Below the pieces are notes generated by a model. That model made no database searches. It worked only from the letters and a program-made list of their open reading frames with translations, and had not been told where the DNA came from. A program made the position numbers and the translations under genes. This document shows, piece after piece, positions 1 to 6,274 of a stretch of DNA of 18,933 nucleotides; the first letter of the stretch is position 1; every line of letters starts with the position of its first letter. The stretch lies in contig JAEDGL010000033.1 of assembly GCA_016297535.1 (NCBI GenBank), positions 1 through 18,933 on the forward strand, given 5' to 3'. The DNA comes from Clostridia bacterium. GTDB taxonomy: Bacteria; Bacillota; Clostridia; Christensenellales; Aristaeellaceae.

Positions 1-236
1 CCGCCGGTGCTGCCTGTGGACCCTCCAAGGCCGCCGCATTCGGGCGAATCCTCCTCCTCGCGGGGAATGCACAGCACATCGCCCACCATCAGCCGGGCGG
101 GGTGGATATCGCTGTTGGCGGCCAGCAGATCGCGCAGGGGTACGCCCAGCTTGTGGGCAATCAGGTAGAAGCTGTCGCCGCGCTTGACGGTGTATTCCTC
201 GGCGCAGCGGGTGCCGTTGTTGGTGGTCTGGCTCAT
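1..236 (-). CDS. LysM domain protein (3' end outside window)
   Basis: The minus-strand frame opens at an ATG at 236-234, preceded by an AGGAG ribosome site (about 244-248), and runs off the left edge after 78 residues. Residues about 14-59 form one LysM fold: it begins EYTVKRGDSFYLIA, has the NSDIHPARLMVGDVLCIP half typical of LysM, and then enters an acidic and Gly/Ser/Thr-rich linker (EEEDSPECGG...). LysM binds N-acetylglucosamine-containing glycans such as peptidoglycan. There is no signal peptide at the N terminus, so it may act inside the cell or on the spore, as several clostridial LysM proteins do; that is inference. A catalytic or second domain could lie beyond the edge. It follows the 58-residue gene at 298-474 on the same strand by 61 bp and is probably co-transcribed with it. 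Confidence 0.85.
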   Translation of the reverse strand, partial: MSQTTNNGTRCAEEYTVKRGDSFYLIAHKLGVPLRDLLAANSDIHPARLMVGDVLCIPREEEDSPECGGLGGSTGSTG

Positions 237-297
237 GGAAAAATGCTCCTTTCGGCTCTTTGTCCCTAAAGCCTATGAGAGCATTTGCCGTAAATTG

Positions 298-474
298 CTA
301 TCCGCGCGAACGCTTTTCAAAAGCGGCGGCTGCTTTGGCAAGGTCGGCCTGTGTGCGGATGCTCTGGCACTGCTCCTGAAGGGCAACCTGAGCATCCATG
401 GGCAGGCGTTCGTACAGCGCCCTGCTTTGGCTGTCCTGGGCGATCAGCTCGTGCAGGGAAGCGCATGGCTTCAT
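298..474 (-). CDS. 58-residue hypothetical protein
   Basis: A short minus-strand frame starts at ATG 474-472 and ends at TAG 300-298. Its ribosome site is unusually good (GGAGGTGAT, seven bases between GGAGG and the ATG), which is the main reason to call it. The protein starts MKPCASLHELIAQ and ends AAAAFEKRSRG. It is predicted to be helical, rich in Ala, Gln and Leu, with no membrane segment, signal peptide or metal motif. I do not recognise a family. It lies directly upstream of the LysM gene in the same orientation. Its start is only 44 bp from the start of the divergent zinc-ribbon gene, so the two genes' promoters must overlap or sit inside each other's coding sequence. Confidence 0.6.
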   Translation of the reverse strand: MKPCASLHELIAQDSQSRALYERLPMDAQVALQEQCQSIRTQADLAKAAAAFEKRSRG

Positions 475-518
475 TCAATCACCTCCGAAGATCAGTTTTT
501 CAGAAGGGAGCGGGTTTG

Positions 519-1232
519 ATGCCTCTTGTAAATTATTGCCGCAAATGCAAGGCGGAAACGCCGCTGGGGGAAAGCTGCCCCTACTGCGGAGGAAAGCTTT
601 CGCAAAGCAGCGAGCAGATTTCCTTTGGACTGTTGCGAAGGCCAGGCAGCGACTGGTTTGCGTGGAATGATTTTTTGCGCGTTTTGCTGCCTGTATGGCT
701 GCTGGTATTTGGGATTGTGGTTGCGGCCGAGGCTGCCGCTTCGGGAGTACAGGGCGTGCTTGCGCTGCTGGAGGGCGGCTTTCTGCGCACGATGATCGCG
801 CTGCTGGCTGCCGCGCTGGGCGGCATTTGGCTTATCCTGTGCCTGCAGGGGGTGGAAAGCGTGCATGTGGTGCTGGACAAGCAGGGGGTGCAGATACGCA
901 CCTATGTGCGGCAGGACAACGCCATGGCGCTCTACGCGCGTTTTTTGAACGAGCAGTCCGTGGAAAAGCTGGCTGCCGGGGACGATCGCCCGCCGCTGCA
1001 GGGACTGACGATGGTGAGGCATGTCAGTCTGCCGTGGGCCTCCATCCGTCGCGTGCGCATCTGGCGGGAAGGAAGCGTTCTGCTGTTTTTTCGTCCCCGG
1101 TTTTGGCAGGCGGCTGCGGTGCACGTACCCGTAAACGAAATGCAGGAAGCCGAAGCCTATGTGCGCAAAAAAATGAAACGTAACAAAAAAGCAAAAATTG
1201 AGCCCGGTATTCCAAAAGAAGGAAGTCAATAA
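519..1232 (+). CDS. zinc-ribbon membrane protein, function unknown
   Basis: A 237-residue protein. The ATG at 519 is preferred because it has an AAGGGAG site upstream and leads straight into a zinc ribbon: CxxC at residues 7-10 and CxxC at 20-23. Two hydrophobic segments follow (about 52-75 and 90-108), then a soluble region of about 125 residues with a beta-rich, PH-like look (VHVVLDKQGVQIRTY, LPWASIRRVRIWREG) and a very basic tail (KKMKRNKKAK). The topology suggests a small membrane protein with its ribbon and C-terminal domain in the cytoplasm. No enzymatic motif is visible. The longer in-frame extension upstream of 519 lies over the oppositely oriented 58-residue gene and looks non-coding. 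The specific role is unknown. Confidence 0.75.
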   Translation: MPLVNYCRKCKAETPLGESCPYCGGKLSQSSEQISFGLLRRPGSDWFAWNDFLRVLLPVWLLVFGIVVAAEAAASGVQGVLALLEGGFLRTMIALLAAALGGIWLILCLQGVESVHVVLDKQGVQIRTYVRQDNAMALYARFLNEQSVEKLAAGDDRPPLQGLTMVRHVSLPWASIRRVRIWREGSVLLFFRPRFWQAAAVHVPVNEMQEAEAYVRKKMKRNKKAKIEPGIPKEGSQ

Positions 1233-1240
1233 AAAACATC

Positions 1241-1280
1241 CAAGGCCGTCCGACCGCTTTTGCGCGGCTGGACGGCCTTG
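1241..1280. terminator. stem-loop after zinc-ribbon gene
   Basis: Inverted arms CAAGGCCGTCC (1241-1251) and GGACGGCCTTG (1270-1280) give an 11-bp perfect stem eight bases after the stop codon. No T-tract follows on the plus strand, but a run of six A's precedes it at 1231-1236, so the U-tract would favour termination of minus-strand transcripts. It probably separates the gene from the promoter at 1325. Confidence 0.6.
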
Positions 1281-1289
1281 AAATGGAAA

Positions 1290-1319
1290 TTCTTCAAGTT
1301 ATTACGTAATTATGAAGAA
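1290..1319. promoter_or_regulatory. candidate operator dyad upstream of cell-wall protein promoter
   Basis: Outer arms TTCTTCA (1290-1296) and TGAAGAA (1313-1319) enclose a perfect 10-bp palindrome, ATTACGTAAT (1301-1310). The dyad ends five bases before the -35 box at 1325, a position typical for an activator site. It lies upstream of the likely transcription start, so it should act as DNA rather than as an RNA hairpin. The regulator is unknown. Confidence 0.4.
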
Positions 1320-1324
1320 ATGAC

Positions 1325-1353
1325 TTGACATATTTAACAAACTATTTTACAAT
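1325..1353 (+). promoter_or_regulatory. sigma-A promoter for the 863-residue cell-wall protein
   Basis: TTGACA at 1325-1330, a 17-bp A/T-rich spacer, and TACAAT at 1348-1353: one mismatch to full consensus. The predicted start near 1360 leaves a leader of about 50 bases before the ATG at 1409. Confidence 0.85.
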
Positions 1354-1408
1354 GAAGCATGAAAATCAAGGCTTTCCTTGCCATCAGTACCTTTTGGAGG
1401 GCATGCAT

Positions 1409-4000
1409 ATGAAGCATGGTAAACTTTGGGCGCGCCTGCTGGCCGCCGTATGTGTTCTGGCGCTCGTCCTGCCAACGATCTCATCGGCGTTTGCGGCGTC
1501 CTATCCTTATGATGTAATCAGCATGGAGGACGTGAATATGCGCAGCCGCGCAAACACCACCTCCATGGTGCTTAAAAAGATCAAGGCCGGCGATACGGTG
1601 TCCATCCTGGGCGTGTCGGACGATTTTTATCGCGTCAGGTTTGATGGCAAGACCGGCTATGCCATGAAGGCCTTTATCGACGGCACCGATCCCGCCGCGG
1701 ACAAGCCGCTGGATCCCAGCCGCGCAATGCTTCCGCCGCTGGCTGTGTACAGCTATCCCTACGATACGGTGGTTTTGCAAAATGTAAAATTGCGCAAAAC
1801 CGCCGAAGCGGAAGGCACAGTGCTGCGCATGCTGCCGGAAGGCTGCATGGTGGAAGTGCTGGATCGCACCTCCAACGGCTTTGCCAAGGTCAAGTTTGAG
1901 GGAAAAACCGGCTACGTGGTGGATACTCATATCAATCTGGCGGACATTCCCGCGCCTACGCCCATCCCCACCGCAACCCCTGTGCCCGGCAGCGAGCTTT
2001 ATGTGGAGCTGGCCAGGGGCAGCTCCGGCACCGCCGTCAGCGCTTTGCAGTCTGCACTGGCGGAACTGGGGTATCTGGATCAGGAAAAGGTGGACGGCAA
2101 GTTTGGCGCCGCTACGGAAAGCGCTCTCAAAACCTTCCAGAAGCGCAACGGCCGCACGCAGGACGGCGTGGCGTCCGCTGATTTGCAGGCGTTTCTCTAC
2201 ACCGGCACGCCCAAGGATTACAGGGGCTATCGGCAGTATGTCAAGACCGTTGCGCCCATTCCCGGCGCGCTGATCCGCAAGGACGGAAAGGGAGAGGCGG
2301 TTACCCGTCTGCAGACCCGTTTGAAAGAGCTTGGCTATTATGCCGGAGAACTAAGCGGCGTGTTTGACGATCTTACCATGGCCGCATTCAAGATGTTTGA
2401 GGGCCGCAACGGCCTGAACGCGGATGGCGAGGCAAGTACAGAGGATCAGAACGTGCTGTTCGGCGCCACCGCCATCGATGCAAATGTTCAGGTAACGCCC
2501 ACTCCCGCGCCCACACTGCCTCCTCCCACCCGCACTCTTCGCCGCGGCGATAGCGGCGAGGACGTGATGAGCGTGCAGAACCGCCTGCAGGAGTTGGGCT
2601 ACTATCAGGACCAGATCACCGGCAACTACAACGCTGCAACCGTGGAGGCCGTGAAGGCCTTCCAGAAAAAGAGCAGCCTGAAGGTGGACGGCGTGCTTGG
2701 CGCCATTACCCGCACCGTTTTGTATGGCAAGTATGCCATCGCCGCCCAGCCCACGCCCGTGCCCGTTGGAACGGTTCTTCCCGACCACGATTACGAGCCT
2801 ATCACCCGCGAAAACGTGGTTATCATCCGTTCCGGTTCCACCGGCGATGTGGTGCTGCGTCTGCAAACGCGCCTGCAGGAGCTGGGCTACTACATCAGCC
2901 GTCTGGACGGCGTGTATCTGACCGATGATATTGAAGCCGTGCGCGCCTTCCAGAGCGCCAACGGCCTCAAGGTGGACGGCAAGGCCGGCTTCGATACCCA
3001 GACCTGCCTGTACAGCGATAACCCCGTGCCCGGCAACATGAACGTTACCGGCGGTCAGGAAAGCACCACCGCGACCCTGCGCTACGGCGATTTTGGCGAT
3101 GACGTTGTCACGCTGCAAAAACGTCTGATCACGCTTGGCTATCTCACCGGCAGCGCGGACGGCAAATACGGCAAAAACACAAAGTCGGCCGTGAAGGCCT
3201 TCCAGAAAAACAATGATCTGGACGCAGACGGTGTAGCTGGCGCACTCACCCTGAACGCCCTTTATGCCGACAGCGCCAAGGATAACAAGCTGTCCACCAC
3301 CACCACGCTGCGCATTGGCACCATCAGCGAAGCCGTGGCGGATATGCAAACCCGTCTGATTGCCCTTGGATACCTCAACGGCAAGGCGGACGGCAACTTT
3401 GGCACCAAAACAAGCCTGGCGCTGATTGCCTTCCAGAAGGCCAACGGCCTCAAGGCAGACGGTATTGCCGGGGCCAAAACGTTGGGCAAGCTTAACGCCA
3501 TCACTGTGCCGCCTGAGGAACAACCGGAAACCACACCGCCTCCTGCGCCTTCCGTATCCACGATCAGCGCTTCTCAGGTGCGTTATGCCAACTGGTATAC
3601 CGAGGTTCGTGCCAAGGCGCGGCTGTATCCCAACGCCACGATTTATGACTTTACCACCGGCATCAGCTGGCAGGTGAACATGTTCAGCCTTGGCGCTCAT
3701 GCCGATGCTGAGCCCATCACCAAGGAGGATACCGCCAACATGCTTCGCGCCTTCGGCGGCGTTAACACCTGGACGCCCAAGGCCGTATGGGTGGTGCTGA
3801 GCGACGGAACCGTGTACATGGCCAGCACCCATGACTATGAACATGATGTGCAGCATAACCTGAACAACAACTTCAAGGGACACGTGTGCATCCATTTCCC
3901 GCGTACGCAGGCACAGGTTGAACGCATTGGACCGTATGCCACCCGGCATCAAAAGGCGATTGACCTTGGCTGGGAAGCCACCCTGCAGCGCGCCAGATAA
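1409..4000 (+). CDS. secreted multidomain peptidoglycan-binding protein (2 SH3-like, 6 PG_binding_1, C-terminal Cys/His domain)
   Basis: An 863-residue exported protein. Of two in-frame ATGs (1403, 1409), the second is eight bases from the GGAGG at 1396-1400 and is chosen. A signal peptide (residues 1-30; basic start, long Leu/Ala/Val core, AFA-A cleavage region) is followed by two bacterial SH3-like domains (about 30-95 and 112-177), each beginning SYPYD. A Pro/Thr linker leads to six PG_binding_1 repeats at about 195-266, 287-352, 375-442, 468-537, 553-620 and 631-697, recognisable by the pattern LQ.RL.ELGY...DG.....T..A...FQ...GL..DG. The last 140 residues (about 725-863) are a separate domain with H764, D766 and E768, the HVCIHF motif (H825, C827, H829) and H847. 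The HxCIH element recalls the catalytic Cys of L,D-transpeptidases, but the usual SHGC motif is absent. Likely role: anchoring to, and perhaps modifying, peptidoglycan; activity is not established. It has its own promoter and terminator and stands alone. Confidence 0.88.
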   Translation: MKHGKLWARLLAAVCVLALVLPTISSAFAASYPYDVISMEDVNMRSRANTTSMVLKKIKAGDTVSILGVSDDFYRVRFDGKTGYAMKAFIDGTDPAADKPLDPSRAMLPPLAVYSYPYDTVVLQNVKLRKTAEAEGTVLRMLPEGCMVEVLDRTSNGFAKVKFEGKTGYVVDTHINLADIPAPTPIPTATPVPGSELYVELARGSSGTAVSALQSALAELGYLDQEKVDGKFGAATESALKTFQKRNGRTQDGVASADLQAFLYTGTPKDYRGYRQYVKTVAPIPGALIRKDGKGEAVTRLQTRLKELGYYAGELSGVFDDLTMAAFKMFEGRNGLNADGEASTEDQNVLFGATAIDANVQVTPTPAPTLPPPTRTLRRGDSGEDVMSVQNRLQELGYYQDQITGNYNAATVEAVKAFQKKSSLKVDGVLGAITRTVLYGKYAIAAQPTPVPVGTVLPDHDYEPITRENVVIIRSGSTGDVVLRLQTRLQELGYYISRLDGVYLTDDIEAVRAFQSANGLKVDGKAGFDTQTCLYSDNPVPGNMNVTGGQESTTATLRYGDFGDDVVTLQKRLITLGYLTGSADGKYGKNTKSAVKAFQKNNDLDADGVAGALTLNALYADSAKDNKLSTTTTLRIGTISEAVADMQTRLIALGYLNGKADGNFGTKTSLALIAFQKANGLKADGIAGAKTLGKLNAITVPPEEQPETTPPPAPSVSTISASQVRYANWYTEVRAKARLYPNATIYDFTTGISWQVNMFSLGAHADAEPITKEDTANMLRAFGGVNTWTPKAVWVVLSDGTVYMASTHDYEHDVQHNLNNNFKGHVCIHFPRTQAQVERIGPYATRHQKAIDLGWEATLQRAR

Positions 4001-4031
4001 GAGCTTCAGACCAAAAACATTCTGAATACCG

Positions 4032-4071
4032 CAAGGAACACCCGAAGCGTTTCGTTTTCGGGTGTTCCTTG
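4032..4071 (+). terminator. intrinsic terminator of the cell-wall protein gene
   Basis: A perfect 15-bp stem, CAAGGAACACCCGAA (4032-4046) with its complement at 4057-4071, lies about 30 bases after the stop codon. The following sequence is moderately T-rich, with a T6 run near 4085. Confidence 0.8.
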
Positions 4072-4243
4072 TTGCAGATGGCGATTTTTTACTTCAGTCT
4101 TTATTCGGCAAGGGTACAAAACCAATCAGGATTTCTCAATCTATTGCTGTCTTATTCTGCAAGCAGCCTTTGGACCCAAAAGAAATAACACACGGTTTGT
4201 CAGGTAAAAGGAAACACACCTGCGGCTTTTTTTTGAAAGACGC
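4072..4243. other. AT-rich intergenic stretch, no gene seen
   Basis: This spacer is clearly lower in GC than its neighbours. A 61-codon open frame crosses it, but it starts inside the terminator stem, has no ribosome site and resembles nothing. Near its end a short stem, CAGGT (4201-4205) with ACCTG (4217-4221), is followed by CGGC and eight T's (4227-4234). It could be a weak terminator, though no transcript feeding it is evident. Confidence 0.4.
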
Positions 4244-4274
4244 TTGACCCTATCCTAACGTTATCCCCTATAAT
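4244..4274 (+). promoter_or_regulatory. MerR-type promoter/operator with 19-bp spacer
   Basis: TTGACC at 4244-4249 and TATAAT at 4269-4274 are separated by 19 bp, the over-long spacer typical of promoters that MerR-family activators remodel. A perfect palindrome, TAACGTTA (4256-4263), sits at the centre of the spacer. The regulator gene starts 24 bases after the -10 box, so autoregulation is the simple reading. Confidence 0.75.
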
Positions 4275-4297
4275 GGTGCCGAAAGGAGGCGAACGCC

Positions 4298-5032
4298 ATG
4301 AAAACCGTGAAGGAAGTAAGCGAACTGACGGGGGTAAGCATCCGCACGCTGCGCCATTATGATCAAATCGGCCTGCTCAAGCCTACGGCAGTTTCGGAGG
4401 CAGGCTACCGCTTGTACGACGAAACCGCGCTGGAAAGGCTGCACACCATCCTGCTGTTACGGGAATTGGCGTTTCCACTCAAGGAAATCAAGGAGATCAT
4501 CGACAGCCCCACTTTTGATCCTACAGAGGCACTGCAGCAACAGATTGAGCTGCTGCAACGGCAGTACAAGCATATTGGCAGCCTGATCGTGCTTGCGACT
4601 GAAATTCAAAGCAAGGGGAAGGCAGCCATGGGCTTTGAAGCATTTGACAAAACGGAAATTGAGCAGTACAGACGGGAGGCGCGAGAGCGCTGGAAAAGCA
4701 TGGAGGCTTATCAGGAATACCTGCAAAAGCAGCTGTGCAAAACATCGCAGGAAGCAGACCAGGATGCATGGGAGGTTATCCGTTTCCTCAAAAGCATGGG
4801 GGAGCTGCGCCATTTACCGCCGGGCAGCGCCGAGGTACAGCGCAAGGTGAAGGAGCTGCAGCAGCTGTTTTCCAGCAAATTTTATCATTGCACCAATCAG
4901 ATTTTATCCACCCTTGGCGAAATGTATATGGATCATAATCGCTTTCGCGAGAGTATCGATCAGGAATGCGGTGACGGAACGGCGATCTTTTTGAGAGATG
5001 CGATACGCCTGTACTGTAAGCAATCCGGCTAA
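4298..5032 (+). CDS. MerR family regulator with TipAS-like ligand-binding domain
   Basis: A 244-residue regulator, starting at an ATG eight bases after AGGAGG (4284-4289). Residues 1-70 are a canonical MerR winged helix-turn-helix (KEVSELTGVSIRTLRHYDQIGL, then GYRLYDE). Residues about 76-108 form the antiparallel dimerisation coiled coil, with heptads such as LQQQIELLQRQY. Residues about 118-240 match the TipAS antibiotic-recognition fold in size and layout (a helical domain with YxxEARERW near its start and FxxKFYHC...LGEMY in the middle). TipAL and Mta relatives respond to bulky antibiotics or drugs and switch on efflux or protective genes; the ligand here is unknown. No transporter gene is adjacent, and a terminator follows, so the visible target is only its own promoter. 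Confidence 0.9.
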   Translation: MKTVKEVSELTGVSIRTLRHYDQIGLLKPTAVSEAGYRLYDETALERLHTILLLRELAFPLKEIKEIIDSPTFDPTEALQQQIELLQRQYKHIGSLIVLATEIQSKGKAAMGFEAFDKTEIEQYRREARERWKSMEAYQEYLQKQLCKTSQEADQDAWEVIRFLKSMGELRHLPPGSAEVQRKVKELQQLFSSKFYHCTNQILSTLGEMYMDHNRFRESIDQECGDGTAIFLRDAIRLYCKQSG

Positions 5033-5067
5033 GCGCATGAAGCAGACGAAGGAATTTACAGGAAGCT

Positions 5068-5093
5068 GTCAGAGGAGTCGAGGCTCCTCTGAC
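5068..5093 (+). terminator. stem-loop after the MerR gene
   Basis: Arms GTCAGAGGAG (5068-5077) and CTCCTCTGAC (5084-5093) form a perfect 10-bp stem with a six-base loop, 35 bases after the stop. It is followed by TTTGGGTTGT, a weak T-tract. Two smaller stems follow at once (GGGT/ACCC near 5097-5110 and CGGC-TTT-GCCG at 5110-5120). Confidence 0.6.
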
Positions 5094-5110
5094 TTTGGGT
5101 TGTATCACCC

Positions 5111-5177
5111 GGCTTTGCCGAAAATATTTCCGCCGTTTATGAGGGTCGCCGCAGGCGAACCTTTTTGAGATGCTGAG
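5111..5177 (+). repeat. dispersed intergenic repeat, copy A
   Basis: This stretch matches the reverse complement of 18862-18933. The first 23 bases after GG (GCTTTGCCGAAAA.ATTTCCGCC) differ at one position, then TCGCCGCAGGCGA (13 bases) is identical, followed by a T5 run and a related TGA...CTGAG tail that runs into a stem-loop in both copies. Copy A is seven bases shorter in the middle. In the other copy this segment can be read as the last 20 codons of a protein (..CRKHFRQF..AAGEFF, stop). Here that reading is broken by the deletion, so copy A may be a decayed coding end or a non-coding element. Confidence 0.55.
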
Positions 5178-5210
5178 CGGCGGACAGAAAGCTTTCTGTC
5201 CGCCGCTCAG
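5173..5210. terminator. 38-nt perfect palindrome, bidirectional terminator between convergent genes
   Basis: The 19-base arm CTGAGCGGCGGACAGAAAG (5173-5191) is followed directly by its exact complement (5192-5210). As RNA it would fold into a very stable stem of about 17 bp with a four-base loop on either strand. ATCTGTTTTGG follows on the plus strand. It separates the plus-strand MerR gene from the end of minus-strand queA. Confidence 0.75.
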
Positions 5211-5248
5211 ATCTGTTTTGGTACTGCCACGTAGGGCAGGATTGTTCT

Positions 5249-6274
5249 TTACAAAATCAACATTGCGTCACCAAAGCTGAAGAAACGGTACCGCTGTTGC
5301 ACCGCTTCCTCATAAACCCGAAGCGCTTCTTCGCGCCCCATCAGTGCGGAAATCAGCATCAGCAGCGTGCTTTGCGGCAGGTGAAAGTTGGTTACCAGCG
5401 CATCCACGGCATGAAAACGGTAGCCGGGCGTGATAAAAATATCCGTATCGCCGCTTTGGGCACGCACCAGATCATCCTCCCCGCTGGCGCTTTCCAGCGT
5501 GCGTACGCTGGTGGTGCCCACACAGAAGCAGCGCCCGCCACTTGCCCTGCACTCGTTGATTTTTCTGGCGGCTTCTTCGGTTACCTCGTAATGCTCCACA
5601 TGCATATGATGCTCGCTTACGTCCTCTGCCTTGACAGGACGGAAGGTGCCCAGCCCCACATGCAGCAGCACCGGCACAATCTCCACGCCCAGTGCGGCAA
5701 TGCGTTGCATCAGCTCGGGCGTAAAGTGCAAGCCGGCGGTTGGAGCGGCGGCGCTTCCCTCCTGCCTGGCGTACACGGTCTGGTAGCGGGCTTGATCCTG
5801 CAGCTTTTCGTGAATGTAAGGCGGCAGCGGCATCTGCCCCAGTTGGTCGAGAATTTCTTCAAACACGCCGTTATAATGAAAGCGCACCTTGCGGCCGCCA
5901 TCCGGGGCGTTATCGATGATTTCGGCGCGCAGCAGACCGTTGCCAAAGGTGCAAAATGTTCCCGGCCGCAGTCTTCTGCCGGGACGCACCAACCCCTCCC
6001 ACACATCCTTCTCCAGCCGCTTGAGCAGAAGAATCTCCACCGGCACGCCGGTATCCTCCTTTTCACCAAGCAGGCGGGCGGGAATAACCTTGGTTTCGTT
6101 AATCACCAGCACATCGCCCTTTTGGAGAAAACGGGGCAGATCGTAAAAATGCAGGTGCTGGATGCTTTTGTCCTTACGGTTGTATACCAGCAGGCGGCTG
6201 TGATCGCGCGGCTCCATGGGCGTTTGCGCAATCAGCTCCTCGGGCAGCACATAATCAAAATCGCTGGTTTTCAT
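5249..6274 (-). CDS. queA: S-adenosylmethionine:tRNA ribosyltransferase-isomerase
   Basis: A 341-residue protein of the normal QueA length. It moves the ribosyl part of S-adenosylmethionine onto 7-aminomethyl-7-deazaguanine in the wobble position of GUN-anticodon tRNAs, giving epoxyqueuosine. Family hallmarks run the full length: the N-terminal DFDYVLPEELIAQTP and RDHSRLLV, then LVINETKVIPARL, PLPPYIH, AAPTAGLHFT, HVGLGTFRPV, the VGTTSVRTLE block, and NFHLPQSTLLML near the end. Its ATG overlaps the ruvB stop by four bases (ATGA), so the two are translationally coupled. It is the last gene of the ruvC-ruvA-ruvB-queA operon. In many Bacillota tgt follows queA; here the operon ends at the palindrome at 5173-5210 instead. 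Confidence 0.97.
   Translation of the reverse strand: MKTSDFDYVLPEELIAQTPMEPRDHSRLLVYNRKDKSIQHLHFYDLPRFLQKGDVLVINETKVIPARLLGEKEDTGVPVEILLLKRLEKDVWEGLVRPGRRLRPGTFCTFGNGLLRAEIIDNAPDGGRKVRFHYNGVFEEILDQLGQMPLPPYIHEKLQDQARYQTVYARQEGSAAAPTAGLHFTPELMQRIAALGVEIVPVLLHVGLGTFRPVKAEDVSEHHMHVEHYEVTEEAARKINECRASGGRCFCVGTTSVRTLESASGEDDLVRAQSGDTDIFITPGYRFHAVDALVTNFHLPQSTLLMLISALMGREEALRVYEEAVQQRYRFFSFGDAMLIL

Noticed and set aside
2030..3500. CRISPR or tandem DNA repeat suggested by recurring motifs
   Set aside because: The recurrence is at protein level: six PG_binding_1 domains of about 66-72 residues with divergent DNA, not short identical repeats with spacers.
2351..3952. A 533-codon open frame on the minus strand inside the cell-wall protein gene
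   Set aside because: It is the antisense shadow of the repeated, high-GC coding sequence. It has no ribosome site or family motif, while the plus-strand product has clear domains throughout.
4062..4247. A 61-codon open frame after the cell-wall protein gene
   Set aside because: It begins inside a terminator stem, has no ribosome site, and shows no recognisable composition or motif.
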